Shown piece by piece: positions 15,713 through 23,190 of a stretch of 38,544 nucleotides of DNA. A program made the translations under genes and the position numbers. Source of the stretch: a virus; IMG/VR virus record IMGVR_UViG_3300031825_000362, positions 1-38,544 of that record; one strand, written 5' to 3'. The notes below the pieces were generated by a model, which saw nothing but the letters and a program-made list of their open reading frames with translations, was not told the DNA's origin and made no database searches. Position 1 is the stretch's first letter, and each line of letters starts with the position of its first letter.

Positions 15713-17026
15713 TTAAGCTTTTATTTGTGTTGTTTCTTCTCCTTTATCCAGGGTATTCATAAAACTATTTCTGAAACGGAACTCCACTTCTTCATCCCAA
15801 CCGTTATAGTATTTTATCAGATCGTTCAGTGGCTCAAGAATAATATCCTGGTGTGCCCTGATGGATAACATGTGAAGGTTATAGGCTTCGCGGATATTGC
15901 TTCCAGCTCCGCCCATACCGTTATTAGGCATGGTACCAATAAGGGCAGGATGTAAACCAATAGCGCTCATTTTATACAGAGATGCGTCTTTGCCTTCTTC
16001 CAAAAACTGCCCTTGTTTGATTTTATCATCAATAACAGTAATCTTCCACATGCTGTACTCCTTACCGAATCCGAAATCCGTTTTAAAAGCTGTAATAAGG
16101 CTGTTTCCTGCACGTTCGGCGCCTGACATTATTCCGGCAAAAGTTGTAAGCTCTGTTTCGCGTATTTTATTCTTTTCCTCAACTGAAAGAGATTGCCAGT
16201 TAGGATATTTAATTGGCCAGTACTGATCACTGATTTCAACATGATACTTAATATTCATCTGACGCTCCAGTAAATTCTTTTTGAATTTTGGAATAGCTCT
16301 GGATACATCCAGCCATCCGCTTTCACGAATACTGTTCCAGTCTGCAAGCTGATAGTAAGTTGAACCTGGTGAAGGATAAGAAAGCGGGTAGATATAATTG
16401 AATCCTTTTGTTGAGGCTTGTAAAAAAGCGGCAGCGTCATAATACGGATCTATTACCGGAACTTTCTGGGATGTTTTTTCATCTCCTTCAGGAAAATTCG
16501 CATTGATGTAACAGTTCTCTACTATACCTTTACTGTTCTGACGCTCCCATCTGCATTCTTCAGCAGATTGAACGCAAAGCTGAACCACTTTTTTTCTATC
16601 AGCCTGCAGTACGATTTCAGGAAAAATATTACCAAACCAAAACAGGTCCGTTGCCGCCTCAATCAAGTATCTTTTGATTGCGGATTTACGCATCCAATCT
16701 TTTATTTCTGCGTTACTGGAATCTTCAAGCGGAGTCATGATTTCTTTTCCACCCTCCATCACTTTTATTTTTCCCCAGATCAATCCGCCTGAATAAAGGA
16801 GGCGTGCTTGTTTATTTAAGAGCGTGCCGATTTCAGGATCTTTTCTTACATCGGTAATTACCTTTTGCGGAAAATCGTTATTAGCGTCCCATTTAGCGAT
16901 CTTTCCATCATCATCAGTTTTAATTGGAACGGAAGTGAAGCGCGGTACCGAATCAGTAACAATAGCAGAAATACTCTTCACATAGGCCGCTGAGAGATCA
17001 TCACTAAAAATTATCTCCTTATCCAT
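15713..17026 (-). CDS. Portal protein
   Basis: 437 residues. Features fitting Bacteroidota phage portals are the N-terminal FPQKVITDVRKDPEIGTLLN segment, the central wing-like region and the C-terminal IGLHPALIGTMPNNGMGGAGS motif followed by a long helix with QDIILEPLNDLIKYYNGW. The portal forms the dodecameric ring through which DNA enters and leaves the capsid and docks the terminase. The start overlaps the preceding stop (TAATG). Confidence 0.88.
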   Translation of the reverse strand: MDKEIIFSDDLSAAYVKSISAIVTDSVPRFTSVPIKTDDDGKIAKWDANNDFPQKVITDVRKDPEIGTLLNKQARLLYSGGLIWGKIKVMEGGKEIMTPLEDSSNAEIKDWMRKSAIKRYLIEAATDLFWFGNIFPEIVLQADRKKVVQLCVQSAEECRWERQNSKGIVENCYINANFPEGDEKTSQKVPVIDPYYDAAAFLQASTKGFNYIYPLSYPSPGSTYYQLADWNSIRESGWLDVSRAIPKFKKNLLERQMNIKYHVEISDQYWPIKYPNWQSLSVEEKNKIRETELTTFAGIMSGAERAGNSLITAFKTDFGFGKEYSMWKITVIDDKIKQGQFLEEGKDASLYKMSAIGLHPALIGTMPNNGMGGAGSNIREAYNLHMLSIRAHQDIILEPLNDLIKYYNGWDEEVEFRFRNSFMNTLDKGEETTQIKA

Positions 17027-17286
17027 TAAATAAAAATTTGATTATTATTAACTGACAGAATTAAATGAGTATGAACCGTGTGCGGATGATGCGAGTTGTT
17101 AAGTTGTTTAACGGTAATCGTATCATTATCCTTTTGGTTATGGGAAGTCCCAACCCGTACGGCGTTGCTAAGGTCAATGATCTGGCCTCCTTTTTTTCTG
17201 GATGCGTCAAAGGTTACGAAGCGAATGGCAAAAGGCCTGGATTTTTCCTCCGTAATTCCAAGTGCGTCGATCAATGAAATAGCCAT
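17026..17286 (-). CDS. Small protein preceding the portal gene, unknown
   Basis: 86 residues, MAISLIDALGITEEKSRPFA; no membrane segment or known motif, with a His-rich stretch NNSHHPHTVHTH near the C-terminus. It is the first gene behind a late-promoter candidate and overlaps the portal start by 1 nt, so it is co-expressed with the head-neck genes. Function unknown. Confidence 0.65.
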   Translation of the reverse strand: MAISLIDALGITEEKSRPFAIRFVTFDASRKKGGQIIDLSNAVRVGTSHNQKDNDTITVKQLNNSHHPHTVHTHLILSVNNNQIFI

Positions 17287-17290
17287 AATA

Positions 17291-17326
17291 CAATTATATT
17301 AAAGGCTGGTGCGCTAATAAAGGACA
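17291..17326 (-). promoter_or_regulatory. Late promoter candidate P3 (portal/tail block)
   Basis: Minus strand: TGTCCTTTAT (17326-17317), 18-nt spacer, TATAATTG (17298-17291), then 4 nt and ATG at 17286. It lies about 50 nt behind a strong intrinsic terminator, as expected where one transcription unit ends and another begins. Confidence 0.65.
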
Positions 17327-17355
17327 TGAAATAAAATGGTCGGAAAGCGTTTTTT

Positions 17356-17405
17356 GCTTCTTTTTTTAAAAAAAGAAGCGAGGGGCAGGTTTCCCTACCC
17401 TCGCT
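17356..17405 (-). terminator. Strong intrinsic terminator
   Basis: Minus strand: AGCGAGGG (17405-17398) pairs with CCCTCGCT (17384-17377); inside, AGG and CCT close a GAAA tetraloop; the helix is followed by TTCTTTTTTT. The tract is itself half of a perfect 24-nt palindrome (17356-17379). A weaker inverted repeat (17422-17433/17440-17452) directly precedes it. It ends the transcript of the small genes upstream. Confidence 0.85.
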
Positions 17406-17447
17406 AAAGAGAGTTTTAAGCGGTAAAATTAACTTATAGGTTAACTT

Positions 17448-17615
17448 TTACCCGTTATTGAGTATAAACATATCAAAAATATTAAGAGCTTTTATATAGG
17501 GATTGTTTCCGGTCATCTCTTTATTTATCTTGTTCAAATATGCATTATACTGTTTATCGCTATATAGGTGTAAAAGGTCACGCTGTTGTAACGCATCAAT
17601 TACAATTTGTTTCAT
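17448..17615 (-). CDS. Small hypothetical protein
   Basis: 55 residues from ATG 17615 (MKQIVIDALQQRDLLHLYSD); the frame can be extended to a GTG at 17681, but that lies in a hairpin and is unlikely as a start. Predicted helical and polar, with no motif. It stands between a hairpin and the strong terminator, so it would be the last gene of its unit. Confidence 0.45.
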   Translation of the reverse strand: MKQIVIDALQQRDLLHLYSDKQYNAYLNKINKEMTGNNPYIKALNIFDMFILNNG

Positions 17616-17665
17616 AAATTTGCGAAGCTTGTTAAAGGTTCTGGGGGGAATCCTTAGCAATGAAG

Positions 17666-17688
17666 CCCCGGAGATGATCACTCCGGGG
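17666..17688. terminator. Hairpin between two small genes
   Basis: CCCCGGAG (17666-17673) and CTCCGGGG (17681-17688) form a perfect 8-bp stem with a 7-nt loop. On the plus strand it is followed by TTTTGCTTTT; on the minus strand, the direction of the genes, it follows the stop of the 123-residue gene by 8 nt and has only a weak tract. It may act as a partial terminator or 3'-end stabiliser. Confidence 0.55.
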
Positions 17689-17696
17689 TTTTGCTT

Positions 17697-18068
17697 TTAG
17701 ATGATTTGAAAATCAAGGATTTCTTTTTCAGCTAAAACTTTAGCCTCTTTAACTCTTTGGCGTAACAATTTTGTTACCTCCTCAATAATTGAGGGATTGC
17801 TAACTTTTACGTCTTTGTAATTACACGATAAGGTAATTTTAGCCCCTCCAAAACCATCTTTTCCGCTTCCGAAGCTTTCAAGGTTGGTTTGCACTTCTGT
17901 TAAATACTCATGCTTTGAGCTGAGCGCTTCCAGTTGCATTAAACTGTCGAGCTTTTCAGTAACGCTCATTTTTTTTGGCACAACTGTTAAGGCTGTTGTT
18001 TGTTTTGGTTGATTCAGGTTTTTTAACCCTTCTGCGGCGATTTTTGCCGTTTCTGTTTTTGTTTTCAT
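17697..18068 (-). CDS. Hypothetical phage protein
   Basis: 123 residues, Lys/Glu-rich and mostly helical, with a glycine-containing stretch FGSGKDGFGGAKITLSC in the middle. No membrane segment and no known motif. It is separated from the terminase genes by 490 nt and from the portal genes by the strong terminator, so it forms its own small unit with the 55-residue gene. Function unknown. Confidence 0.65.
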   Translation of the reverse strand: MKTKTETAKIAAEGLKNLNQPKQTTALTVVPKKMSVTEKLDSLMQLEALSSKHEYLTEVQTNLESFGSGKDGFGGAKITLSCNYKDVKVSNPSIIEEVTKLLRQRVKEAKVLAEKEILDFQII

Positions 18069-18242
18069 ACGCTGTTAACTATTTGATTTATAATTGTTTG
18101 ACTATATAAAAGTACAAATTTTTAAGGGTAAAAACAAAAAATATTTCCAGTTTTAACAATTCTAATTAACTGTATTTCAACACTTTGCAGTGTTTTTTTA
18201 ACATATCTTTTTCAGTTCTAAATACTTGGTTTTCAGTTTTTT

Positions 18243-18307
18243 GCAATTTTTGTAAAATTGCTCTCGCAAGAGCCCGCCCCGCGCTGTGGAAATTTCTAAA
18301 TTTCCGC
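18243..18307. terminator. Cluster of three hairpins downstream of terL
   Basis: Three consecutive stems: GCAATTTT/AAAATTGC (18243-18261), GCTCT/AGAGC with a 4-nt loop (18260-18273), and GGAAATTT/AAATTTCC with a 2-nt loop (18288-18305). On the minus strand the second stem is followed by AATTTTAC, so it could terminate transcription from the packaging block. The rest of 18069-18240 is AT-rich and shows no convincing gene. Confidence 0.5.
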
Positions 18308-18350
18308 CCGCCTTTTTTACGTTATATGATTGTAACTATTATAAATAGGG

Positions 18351-18563
18351 CTTTGCAGGGTGTTGTTGTTTTATAACCCTTTACTACCAAGGCTTTTAAG
18401 GCTATTGGATATAGCGACTAATAAAATGTGATGAAGGATAGCCCCTACCCGCAATACACTACAGGGTATTGCACCAATGAGATAGCCCTTAGGTGGGCAT
18501 AAGTGTTAGGGATTGAAGTAAGCTACCATGTAGCACGGAAAGCCCGGGCGAAGCAACACCCTA
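18351..18563 (+). repeat. Structured intergenic element, possible dispersed Bacteroidota repeat
   Basis: A 9-bp perfect inverted repeat AGGGTGTTG (18357-18365) and CAACACCCT (18554-18562) encloses further stems: GCAATAC/GTATTGC (18451-18472), GCCC/GGGC (18485-18498), GCTAC/GTAGC (18522-18534), and the palindrome GCCCGGGC. The plus strand reads TTAGGGATTGAAG ... CGGAAAGCCCGG, resembling a recurrent intergenic repeat I recall from Bacteroidota genomes. The outer arm overlaps the terL stop codon. No open frame fits here. Confidence 0.5.
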
Positions 18564-20051
18564 CACAAAGAATCCTGGTTGTGCTAAACCGTCCTTATAC
18601 TTAAAGAATATTAGTGTATCAAAGGCATCGCTAAAGTGTGTTGTCTCTTCATCTACCGCGTTCTGATGTCTCTCTGGTCGTTTGTCTTTCTCGATCCCGT
18701 TCCTGCCTTCCACTGTTCCTGCCTGTTGTATTGATGTGATAAGGTTCTTACAATGAAACTTATTAATCCTGATGACTGGTGTTTGTATTGATTCTTCCTT
18801 GAACACTATATCAAAGAATATATACTTAGTATCATGCCTTGGTGCCTGCCCGCAATATATCCTGTTAACGGTCCATCCATTTGCTTCCAACACTTTAGTA
18901 AACTCATCAGCAAAGGTGGTGGTTCTCACTGCGTCTCTGTACATGGCCGTGTGATCATAGTAGTAATTAACTTCTTTTTTAGCGTGACTACCGTAATACT
19001 TACAAAACTCTTTCGCCAGATCCATTATTGTTAATGGGGTTTTGACAAATAGCGCATTCAACACATTAAACCGGTTACGTGCATAATCTGGTTGGCCGCA
19101 CACAAGAGTATTGATTTTAGCACCGTAATCACATGCTAAGTCAATAGGCATGGACCTGATAAGGTCAGCATCCATCCTGCAATCAACCTCCCTCAGGCGG
19201 TTAATGTCAAATTCAAGGCCGAAAAGATAATCGTCATTGCTCGCATTGATTGTATGCAATATTTCATCAAATGAGGGATAAAATCCGGCAGCTACTTTAC
19301 CAGGGCGAATACATAAAATTTCAGCGTTGTATTGAAGATCTGTAAGAAGGCGTTTGTTTTGTTTAAAGAATTCCTTACCAAGATTGTGCGCATTATATAG
19401 GGATGAAGCTCTGAGGTATAAAATATCTTCAGGAGACAACTTTGCTTTTTCTTCCTGATTCAAAAACCACCTTCCGCGGAGTGTAAGCGGAGTACTGCTA
19501 GCGAACAATAGCGAATGGTGTAACCAGGTATGCTTAAACTTGTGAATATTGCCTCTGTTCGAAGCGAGCACATTATAACCAAGCTTATCAACATCAAATA
19601 AAACGGCCTCGTCTCCAATTACTGCATCAAGGTTTAATCCACGTCCACTGTTCGGATTATCAAGGGAAATTAACTGAAATCCGGCGCCGTTGTAAAAGGG
19701 AATATAATTATCATAATTAAGAGGAGGCTGGTATGCCTCGGCAAACTTCCATTCCTTCGGCGGCTTTCTACCAACAAAGTAATGAAGATCTTTTTTTATA
19801 CCGAGAAGCTCAAGTCCTTCAATTGTAGAAGGTAGAGTTCTAGTCAGAATTTGCTGATAGCTTTCGCCAACAATGCCGGTTTTGGAACGAGGCATGAAAT
19901 TGACAATGTCTTTCATGCGCCATCCTATAATTGTACTTTTTCCTGTACCACGTCCCAGTTCCAGATATGTCTCTTTTTTTTTGCTCGTCGCAAAGATCAT
20001 TTGCGGCACATTAAGAGTGATGGACTTTTGTGGAAGGTGGCTATTGATCAT
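18561..20051 (-). CDS. terL: Terminase large subunit
   Basis: 496 residues. The ATPase domain has Walker A GRGTGKST (33-40) and Walker B AVIGDE (Asp147-Glu148). The RNase H-like nuclease domain shows acidic residues at Asp308 (LACDYG), Asp366 (YYYDHT) and Asp475/Asp478 (HFSDAFD). The protein cuts concatemeric DNA and pumps it through the portal. It overlaps the upstream small-subunit-like gene by 11 bp and ends at a structured spacer rather than running directly into the portal gene. Confidence 0.95.
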   Translation of the reverse strand: MINSHLPQKSITLNVPQMIFATSKKKETYLELGRGTGKSTIIGWRMKDIVNFMPRSKTGIVGESYQQILTRTLPSTIEGLELLGIKKDLHYFVGRKPPKEWKFAEAYQPPLNYDNYIPFYNGAGFQLISLDNPNSGRGLNLDAVIGDEAVLFDVDKLGYNVLASNRGNIHKFKHTWLHHSLLFASSTPLTLRGRWFLNQEEKAKLSPEDILYLRASSLYNAHNLGKEFFKQNKRLLTDLQYNAEILCIRPGKVAAGFYPSFDEILHTINASNDDYLFGLEFDINRLREVDCRMDADLIRSMPIDLACDYGAKINTLVCGQPDYARNRFNVLNALFVKTPLTIMDLAKEFCKYYGSHAKKEVNYYYDHTAMYRDAVRTTTFADEFTKVLEANGWTVNRIYCGQAPRHDTKYIFFDIVFKEESIQTPVIRINKFHCKNLITSIQQAGTVEGRNGIEKDKRPERHQNAVDEETTHFSDAFDTLIFFKYKDGLAQPGFFV

Positions 20052-20643
20052 CTTTTAATTCTTGAGCGTCATCAAGTGAACTGAGATCCGGCGGAGGAAG
20101 CAAATCTGCCACGTTAACAGAGCCGCTTTTCATAAGGGCTTTAAACGCGCTCAGAAACTGAGGAGGAAGGTTAACAATATAATTGTGCTGCTCCAGATTA
20201 CTGAAGTCTGGAAGATCTGGAACAATTTCCTCAAGTCCGCACAATTTATAGTGGGCCATCAAGGCCTTAGTTATTTTCAAACTGTCGCGGCTTGCCATGG
20301 CAAGCTCAATATTTTTACGGCTATTCTCCAGGAGAAAATTACGCTCGTAATCCTTGTTAACTCCTTCAATGCTGCCGAAAATATATTCTGTGTCATTAAT
20401 CAAATTGTAAGCCTGACGCTCAGAATAACCGTGTAGTGAAACAATGAGAGAGGCGACGTCGCGTTTTGACGTATAATTACATCGGTACCCATGGATCTTC
20501 TTGCAAATATCCAGTTTGTTTTTTTCGGTTGGTGTCAGCTCAATGGTATCGTCGTTAGGATTGAGCAGGTAACGGATAATATTGTCAGCGTGTTTATATT
20601 CCGACAAATAAAGTTTTTTTTGAATCTCTTTCCCCGGGTTCAT
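20041..20643 (-). CDS. Terminase small subunit-like protein
   Basis: 200 residues, helical, with a central region resembling a helix-turn-helix (DVASLIVSLHGYSERQAYNLI, about 62-82) and a Pro-rich tail. It lies between a small HTH-like protein and TerL, overlapping both (4 bp and 11 bp). Small subunits recognise the packaging site and hand DNA to TerL. Two adjacent candidates exist here, and sequence alone does not say which is the true TerS or whether both act together. Confidence 0.65.
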   Translation of the reverse strand: MNPGKEIQKKLYLSEYKHADNIIRYLLNPNDDTIELTPTEKNKLDICKKIHGYRCNYTSKRDVASLIVSLHGYSERQAYNLINDTEYIFGSIEGVNKDYERNFLLENSRKNIELAMASRDSLKITKALMAHYKLCGLEEIVPDLPDFSNLEQHNYIVNLPPQFLSAFKALMKSGSVNVADLLPPPDLSSLDDAQELKDDQ

Positions 20644-20915
20644 ATCTTAACATTATTGATTTTTATTTTATCCATCATTTGAACCGCCAAAGCCTGAGCA
20701 GGGCTGCTTCCTTTTTGTGCCAGATCAATTATTGATTTACGAACTTTAGCCTGGCTCAGCAGGCTACCTTTCTGGTATGCATTTGAAAACTCTGAACCTT
20801 CTATAGTCAAAGTCGTTTTATGATCAATTCCAAGAATTATGCAAATTTCTTTCGGCGAAAAAAAATAAGATGCATACTCTTCAACCTGCTTTAATTGTTC
20901 ATCTGTGAGATTCAT
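20640..20915 (-). CDS. Small HTH protein of the packaging cluster, second TerS candidate
   Basis: 91 residues from ATG 20915, whose A overlaps the preceding stop (TAATG); the ATG at 20954 would lie 40 bp inside the upstream gene. It carries YFFSPKEICIILGID (an HTH-like segment) followed by FSNAYQKGSLLSQAKVRKSI and a helix ending in AQALAVQMM, a pattern I associate with phage terminase small subunits and related packaging regulators. It overlaps the next gene by 4 bp. Confidence 0.6.
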   Translation of the reverse strand: MNLTDEQLKQVEEYASYFFSPKEICIILGIDHKTTLTIEGSEFSNAYQKGSLLSQAKVRKSIIDLAQKGSSPAQALAVQMMDKIKINNVKI

Positions 20916-21517
20916 TAATAAATTTTTTGATCGTTTAATACTCGTTTCATCCACTCCATGTGAAAATTGGCTGTAGAAGTTCTTGTGCTTATAATTCCGG
21001 CCTCAATTCTGGGATTATTGCTAAGATTAGCGGAAGTGACGATAGTTACTGAAAAATAAGGGTAATTCAACACAAGCACTTTCGCATGGTTTTTTGTTAG
21101 AGTGTATTTATTGAAAAGACCTTCTACAAGCTGGAACCCTTTCGTGTCAATTGTTTTAATCCTGTAATCAAAAACCCCGAAAAGATCCTTCAGCTCACCG
21201 CTATCTTTCATTTTAAGCAACGATCTTGCCGGAGCTTCTTTAACCGCCCAAGTAGAGATGTACAAATTTGCGCCGGGCCCGTAATACTTTATCAACTGCT
21301 CCAGCAATACATGGAGAGAGAGATTTCCGGCCGAAACAAAATTAATATTCCGCACTCCTGCAGTAAGTAGGTTAAAAAGGCCTGCAATAAGCTTAGCACC
21401 ATGTCCGCTGATATTTGTTTCAGTATCATAGTCATCAGCCTCAAAACTTGTTTTAAGGTCAGCGGCTTCGTTAACCAGGGTAGTGATGTCTTTTGGTGAA
21501 AACAATTCGTTACTCAT
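20915..21517 (-). CDS. PLD-like protein of the packaging cluster
   Basis: 200 residues. The C-terminal half has NHAKVLVLN (about 143-151) followed by VTSANLSNNPRIEAG, resembling the HxK...S-x-N...E-x-G order of the phospholipase D superfamily. The usual Asp of the HKD motif is Asn here, and only one motif is present, as in single-domain nuclease-type members that act as dimers. The first half, with FVSAGNLSLHVLLEQLI, fits the same fold. PLD-like proteins cleave phosphodiesters in DNA, RNA or lipid. Its place before TerS/TerL suggests DNA processing, but activity is uncertain. Confidence 0.7.
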   Translation of the reverse strand: MSNELFSPKDITTLVNEAADLKTSFEADDYDTETNISGHGAKLIAGLFNLLTAGVRNINFVSAGNLSLHVLLEQLIKYYGPGANLYISTWAVKEAPARSLLKMKDSGELKDLFGVFDYRIKTIDTKGFQLVEGLFNKYTLTKNHAKVLVLNYPYFSVTIVTSANLSNNPRIEAGIISTRTSTANFHMEWMKRVLNDQKIY

Positions 21518-22148
21518 AGCGTTTGTTTAATAGCTCGGTTATTTGCTTGCAGACAGCCTGATACTCCGCAATTCTGCGTGGATTATTTTTAAGCTTACTG
21601 CGCTGAGATCTTAATAGTTTTAACTGATACTCCGTTTCATAGTTTTTTTCAAGCTTAGCAGGAAGTTTTATAGCCGGAGAGTCAATTTTTCTCATTGGAT
21701 CCGTTCCGGTTTCCTGAAAAGTATCAATTCGGGTAAAGATCATGCGCCGTTGAGCGGATAGCTCAACAATTCGCTTAGCGGCTTCATACCTGGTTTTATC
21801 ATCCGGAAAATATTCAAGGCGAGCGTGCAGAGAGCATATTTCTCTGATTATTGGAGAAAGCCTGGCATATTCTGTCCTGAGTTCTTCGGGAAGAGCTTCA
21901 AGATTTATAGCTTTTTTCGCATTCTTGGAGGCTGTGAATGATTTAAAACTATTCTGGCTAACATTGGCTTCAAACTCCTTATACTTCGTTTCTAAGCCTT
22001 CCTTAAGCTTTTTTCGGGAGTGCCTGTCTTCTACTTCAAAAAAACTGCGAAGTGAAGATTGCGGGTATAATTGAAAATACAAAGACACGCTCTCTTTGTA
22101 AGAAAGCGTGCCGTTTTTGTACTTAACTAAACAAACCCATACATCCAT
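21510..22148 (-). CDS. Hypothetical coiled-coil protein heading the packaging block
   Basis: 212 residues, strongly charged and helical; 170-210 is Lys/Arg/Glu-rich with coiled-coil character. No known domain recognised. It is the first gene behind late-promoter candidate P2 and overlaps the PLD-like gene by 8 bp, so it belongs to the packaging operon. Function unknown. Confidence 0.65.
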   Translation of the reverse strand: MDVWVCLVKYKNGTLSYKESVSLYFQLYPQSSLRSFFEVEDRHSRKKLKEGLETKYKEFEANVSQNSFKSFTASKNAKKAINLEALPEELRTEYARLSPIIREICSLHARLEYFPDDKTRYEAAKRIVELSAQRRMIFTRIDTFQETGTDPMRKIDSPAIKLPAKLEKNYETEYQLKLLRSQRSKLKNNPRRIAEYQAVCKQITELLNKRYE

Positions 22149-22154
22149 GGGTTA

Positions 22155-22190
22155 CAAATAAAGAAAATGGAAATTTCCAGAGAAAGGACA
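22155..22190 (-). promoter_or_regulatory. Late promoter candidate P2 (packaging block)
   Basis: Minus strand: TGTCCTTTCT (22190-22181; one mismatch to the 10-mer) directly follows the TGA stop of the 89-residue gene; 18-nt spacer; TTTATTTG (22162-22155); 6 nt; ATG at 22148. The spacer contains the palindrome TGGAAATTTCCA. Confidence 0.55.
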
Positions 22191-22460
22191 TCAGGCCGGC
22201 ATAATCATCCAGAATGACGTTGCCGAATCTTCCAGAGTAGCGGTCTTAAATCCGTTTTCATTCAAAAACTGGTACAGCATGGTTTCTGTGTAATATTCAT
22301 CCACAGCTATTCTGTTAAGTTTATCCAGAAACTGAAGCGTTGAAAACACCTCTCTGGCACTTTGATTATCCGGCGCTGCCTTCCAATTGACTGAAAATGT
22401 TTTCCAGGCAATATGCTGATTAATACGCTGCTGATTTTCTTTTTTTTCTTGTTGGTGCAT
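22191..22460 (-). CDS. Hypothetical protein with start codon in an inverted repeat
   Basis: 89 residues, MHQQEKKENQQRINQHIAWK; polar and helical, with no known domain. The first codons (TGCACCAACAAG) are perfectly complementary to a leader segment at 22485-22496, so the start can be closed in a 12-bp stem. It is an isolated accessory-type gene between the secreted protein gene and the packaging block. Confidence 0.6.
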   Translation of the reverse strand: MHQQEKKENQQRINQHIAWKTFSVNWKAAPDNQSAREVFSTLQFLDKLNRIAVDEYYTETMLYQFLNENGFKTATLEDSATSFWMIMPA

Positions 22461-22547
22461 AACAATAAAATTTGGTGGCGGGGTTGCACCAACAAGTACC
22501 CTTTCGAGTAATTATGTGCCGGTCATTACTGCTTCCGACTCCCCGCC
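22448..22547 (-). promoter_or_regulatory. Structured leader, possible translational switch
   Basis: Two helices compete. (i) GGCGGGG (22547-22541) with CCCCGCC (22483-22477) closes a 71-nt domain. (ii) CTTGTTGGTGCA (22496-22485) with TGCACCAACAAG (22459-22448) covers the start codon region (ATG 22460-22458). Inner stems TCGG/CCGG and GTAAT/ATTAC are possible. Base pairing is read from sequence; the regulatory role is inferred. No gene is seen between 22548 and 22620. Confidence 0.5.
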
Positions 22548-22620
22548 GTATTAATATTTGAATAATTGATTTAATCGGTACTTGATTGATGCATTGTAAA
22601 ATTACAAAGAAAAACCCAAG

Positions 22621-23187
22621 TCACCAATCCTTACTCTTAGCATGCCTAATTTTGATGTATTGTTCAATGTCATTGGCGGCATGATTAAACTTTTCCGAAA
22701 TGTATTCAGATAACTCCTTTAATTCCTCTTCCGCTTTATTACATTTAAATAAACGTTCAAGGTAACCTGCTTCAGGACAATTTGCGTTAAATGGAACAAT
22801 CTTTTTGGTGTATTTATTGCCCGGTTCGTAATTGTAATATATATAATTAGTACACTCGATTTTTAGCTTACTTTTTTTAGTTGCAACCTTAACATCACAT
22901 AATATCTTCATGTTGGTTATAAAGGCAAAATTTTGGACAGACGAGAATTTTTTAGTACTTACCCCTGCGAGCTTTCGCATGGTTTGATCTTCCTGCTGAA
23001 TTTTAAGACCGATATCAAAAAACCATTCTTTTGCAATTGAATATAGAATATCAGCCGAATAACTGCTGTCAAAGCTGATCACCTTTGACAGTGCGATAAG
23101 ATTAGTTGAAGAATCGACAGGAAGATAAAGCTGTGATCTTCCTTGAATAAATGCAAAAACCGCTATTACAAAAAATAATTTCTTCAT
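22621..23187 (-). CDS. Secreted protein, DUF4468-like (accessory/moron gene)
   Basis: 188 residues with a clear signal peptide (MKKLFFVIAVFAFIQGRSQ, cleavage near residue 18-19). The mature part has the pattern of the TBP-like-fold DUF4468 family common in secreted Bacteroidota proteins, e.g. SADILYSIAKEWFFDIGLK followed by strand-rich segments. It would act in the periplasm or outer envelope. It lies alone between structured spacers and downstream of a terminator within a late operon, the layout of a moron gene that may be expressed in the lysogen. Host benefit is unknown; surface change or exclusion of other phages are possible. Confidence 0.7.
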   Translation of the reverse strand: MKKLFFVIAVFAFIQGRSQLYLPVDSSTNLIALSKVISFDSSYSADILYSIAKEWFFDIGLKIQQEDQTMRKLAGVSTKKFSSVQNFAFITNMKILCDVKVATKKSKLKIECTNYIYYNYEPGNKYTKKIVPFNANCPEAGYLERLFKCNKAEEELKELSEYISEKFNHAANDIEQYIKIRHAKSKDW

Positions 23188-23190
23188 AAT

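Noticed and set aside
22307-22495. 62-residue frame overlapping the 89-residue gene
   Set aside because: It runs through the structured leader and has a Lys-run composition typical of an out-of-frame reading.
22473-22547. tRNA-like element on the minus strand: 7-bp GGCGGGG/CCCCGCC stem followed by ACCA, 75 nt long, with a possible TCGG/CCGG D-stem
   Set aside because: No 5-bp anticodon stem with 7-nt loop and no TTCNANN T-loop can be formed, so it is not a functional tRNA; kept only as a structured leader.
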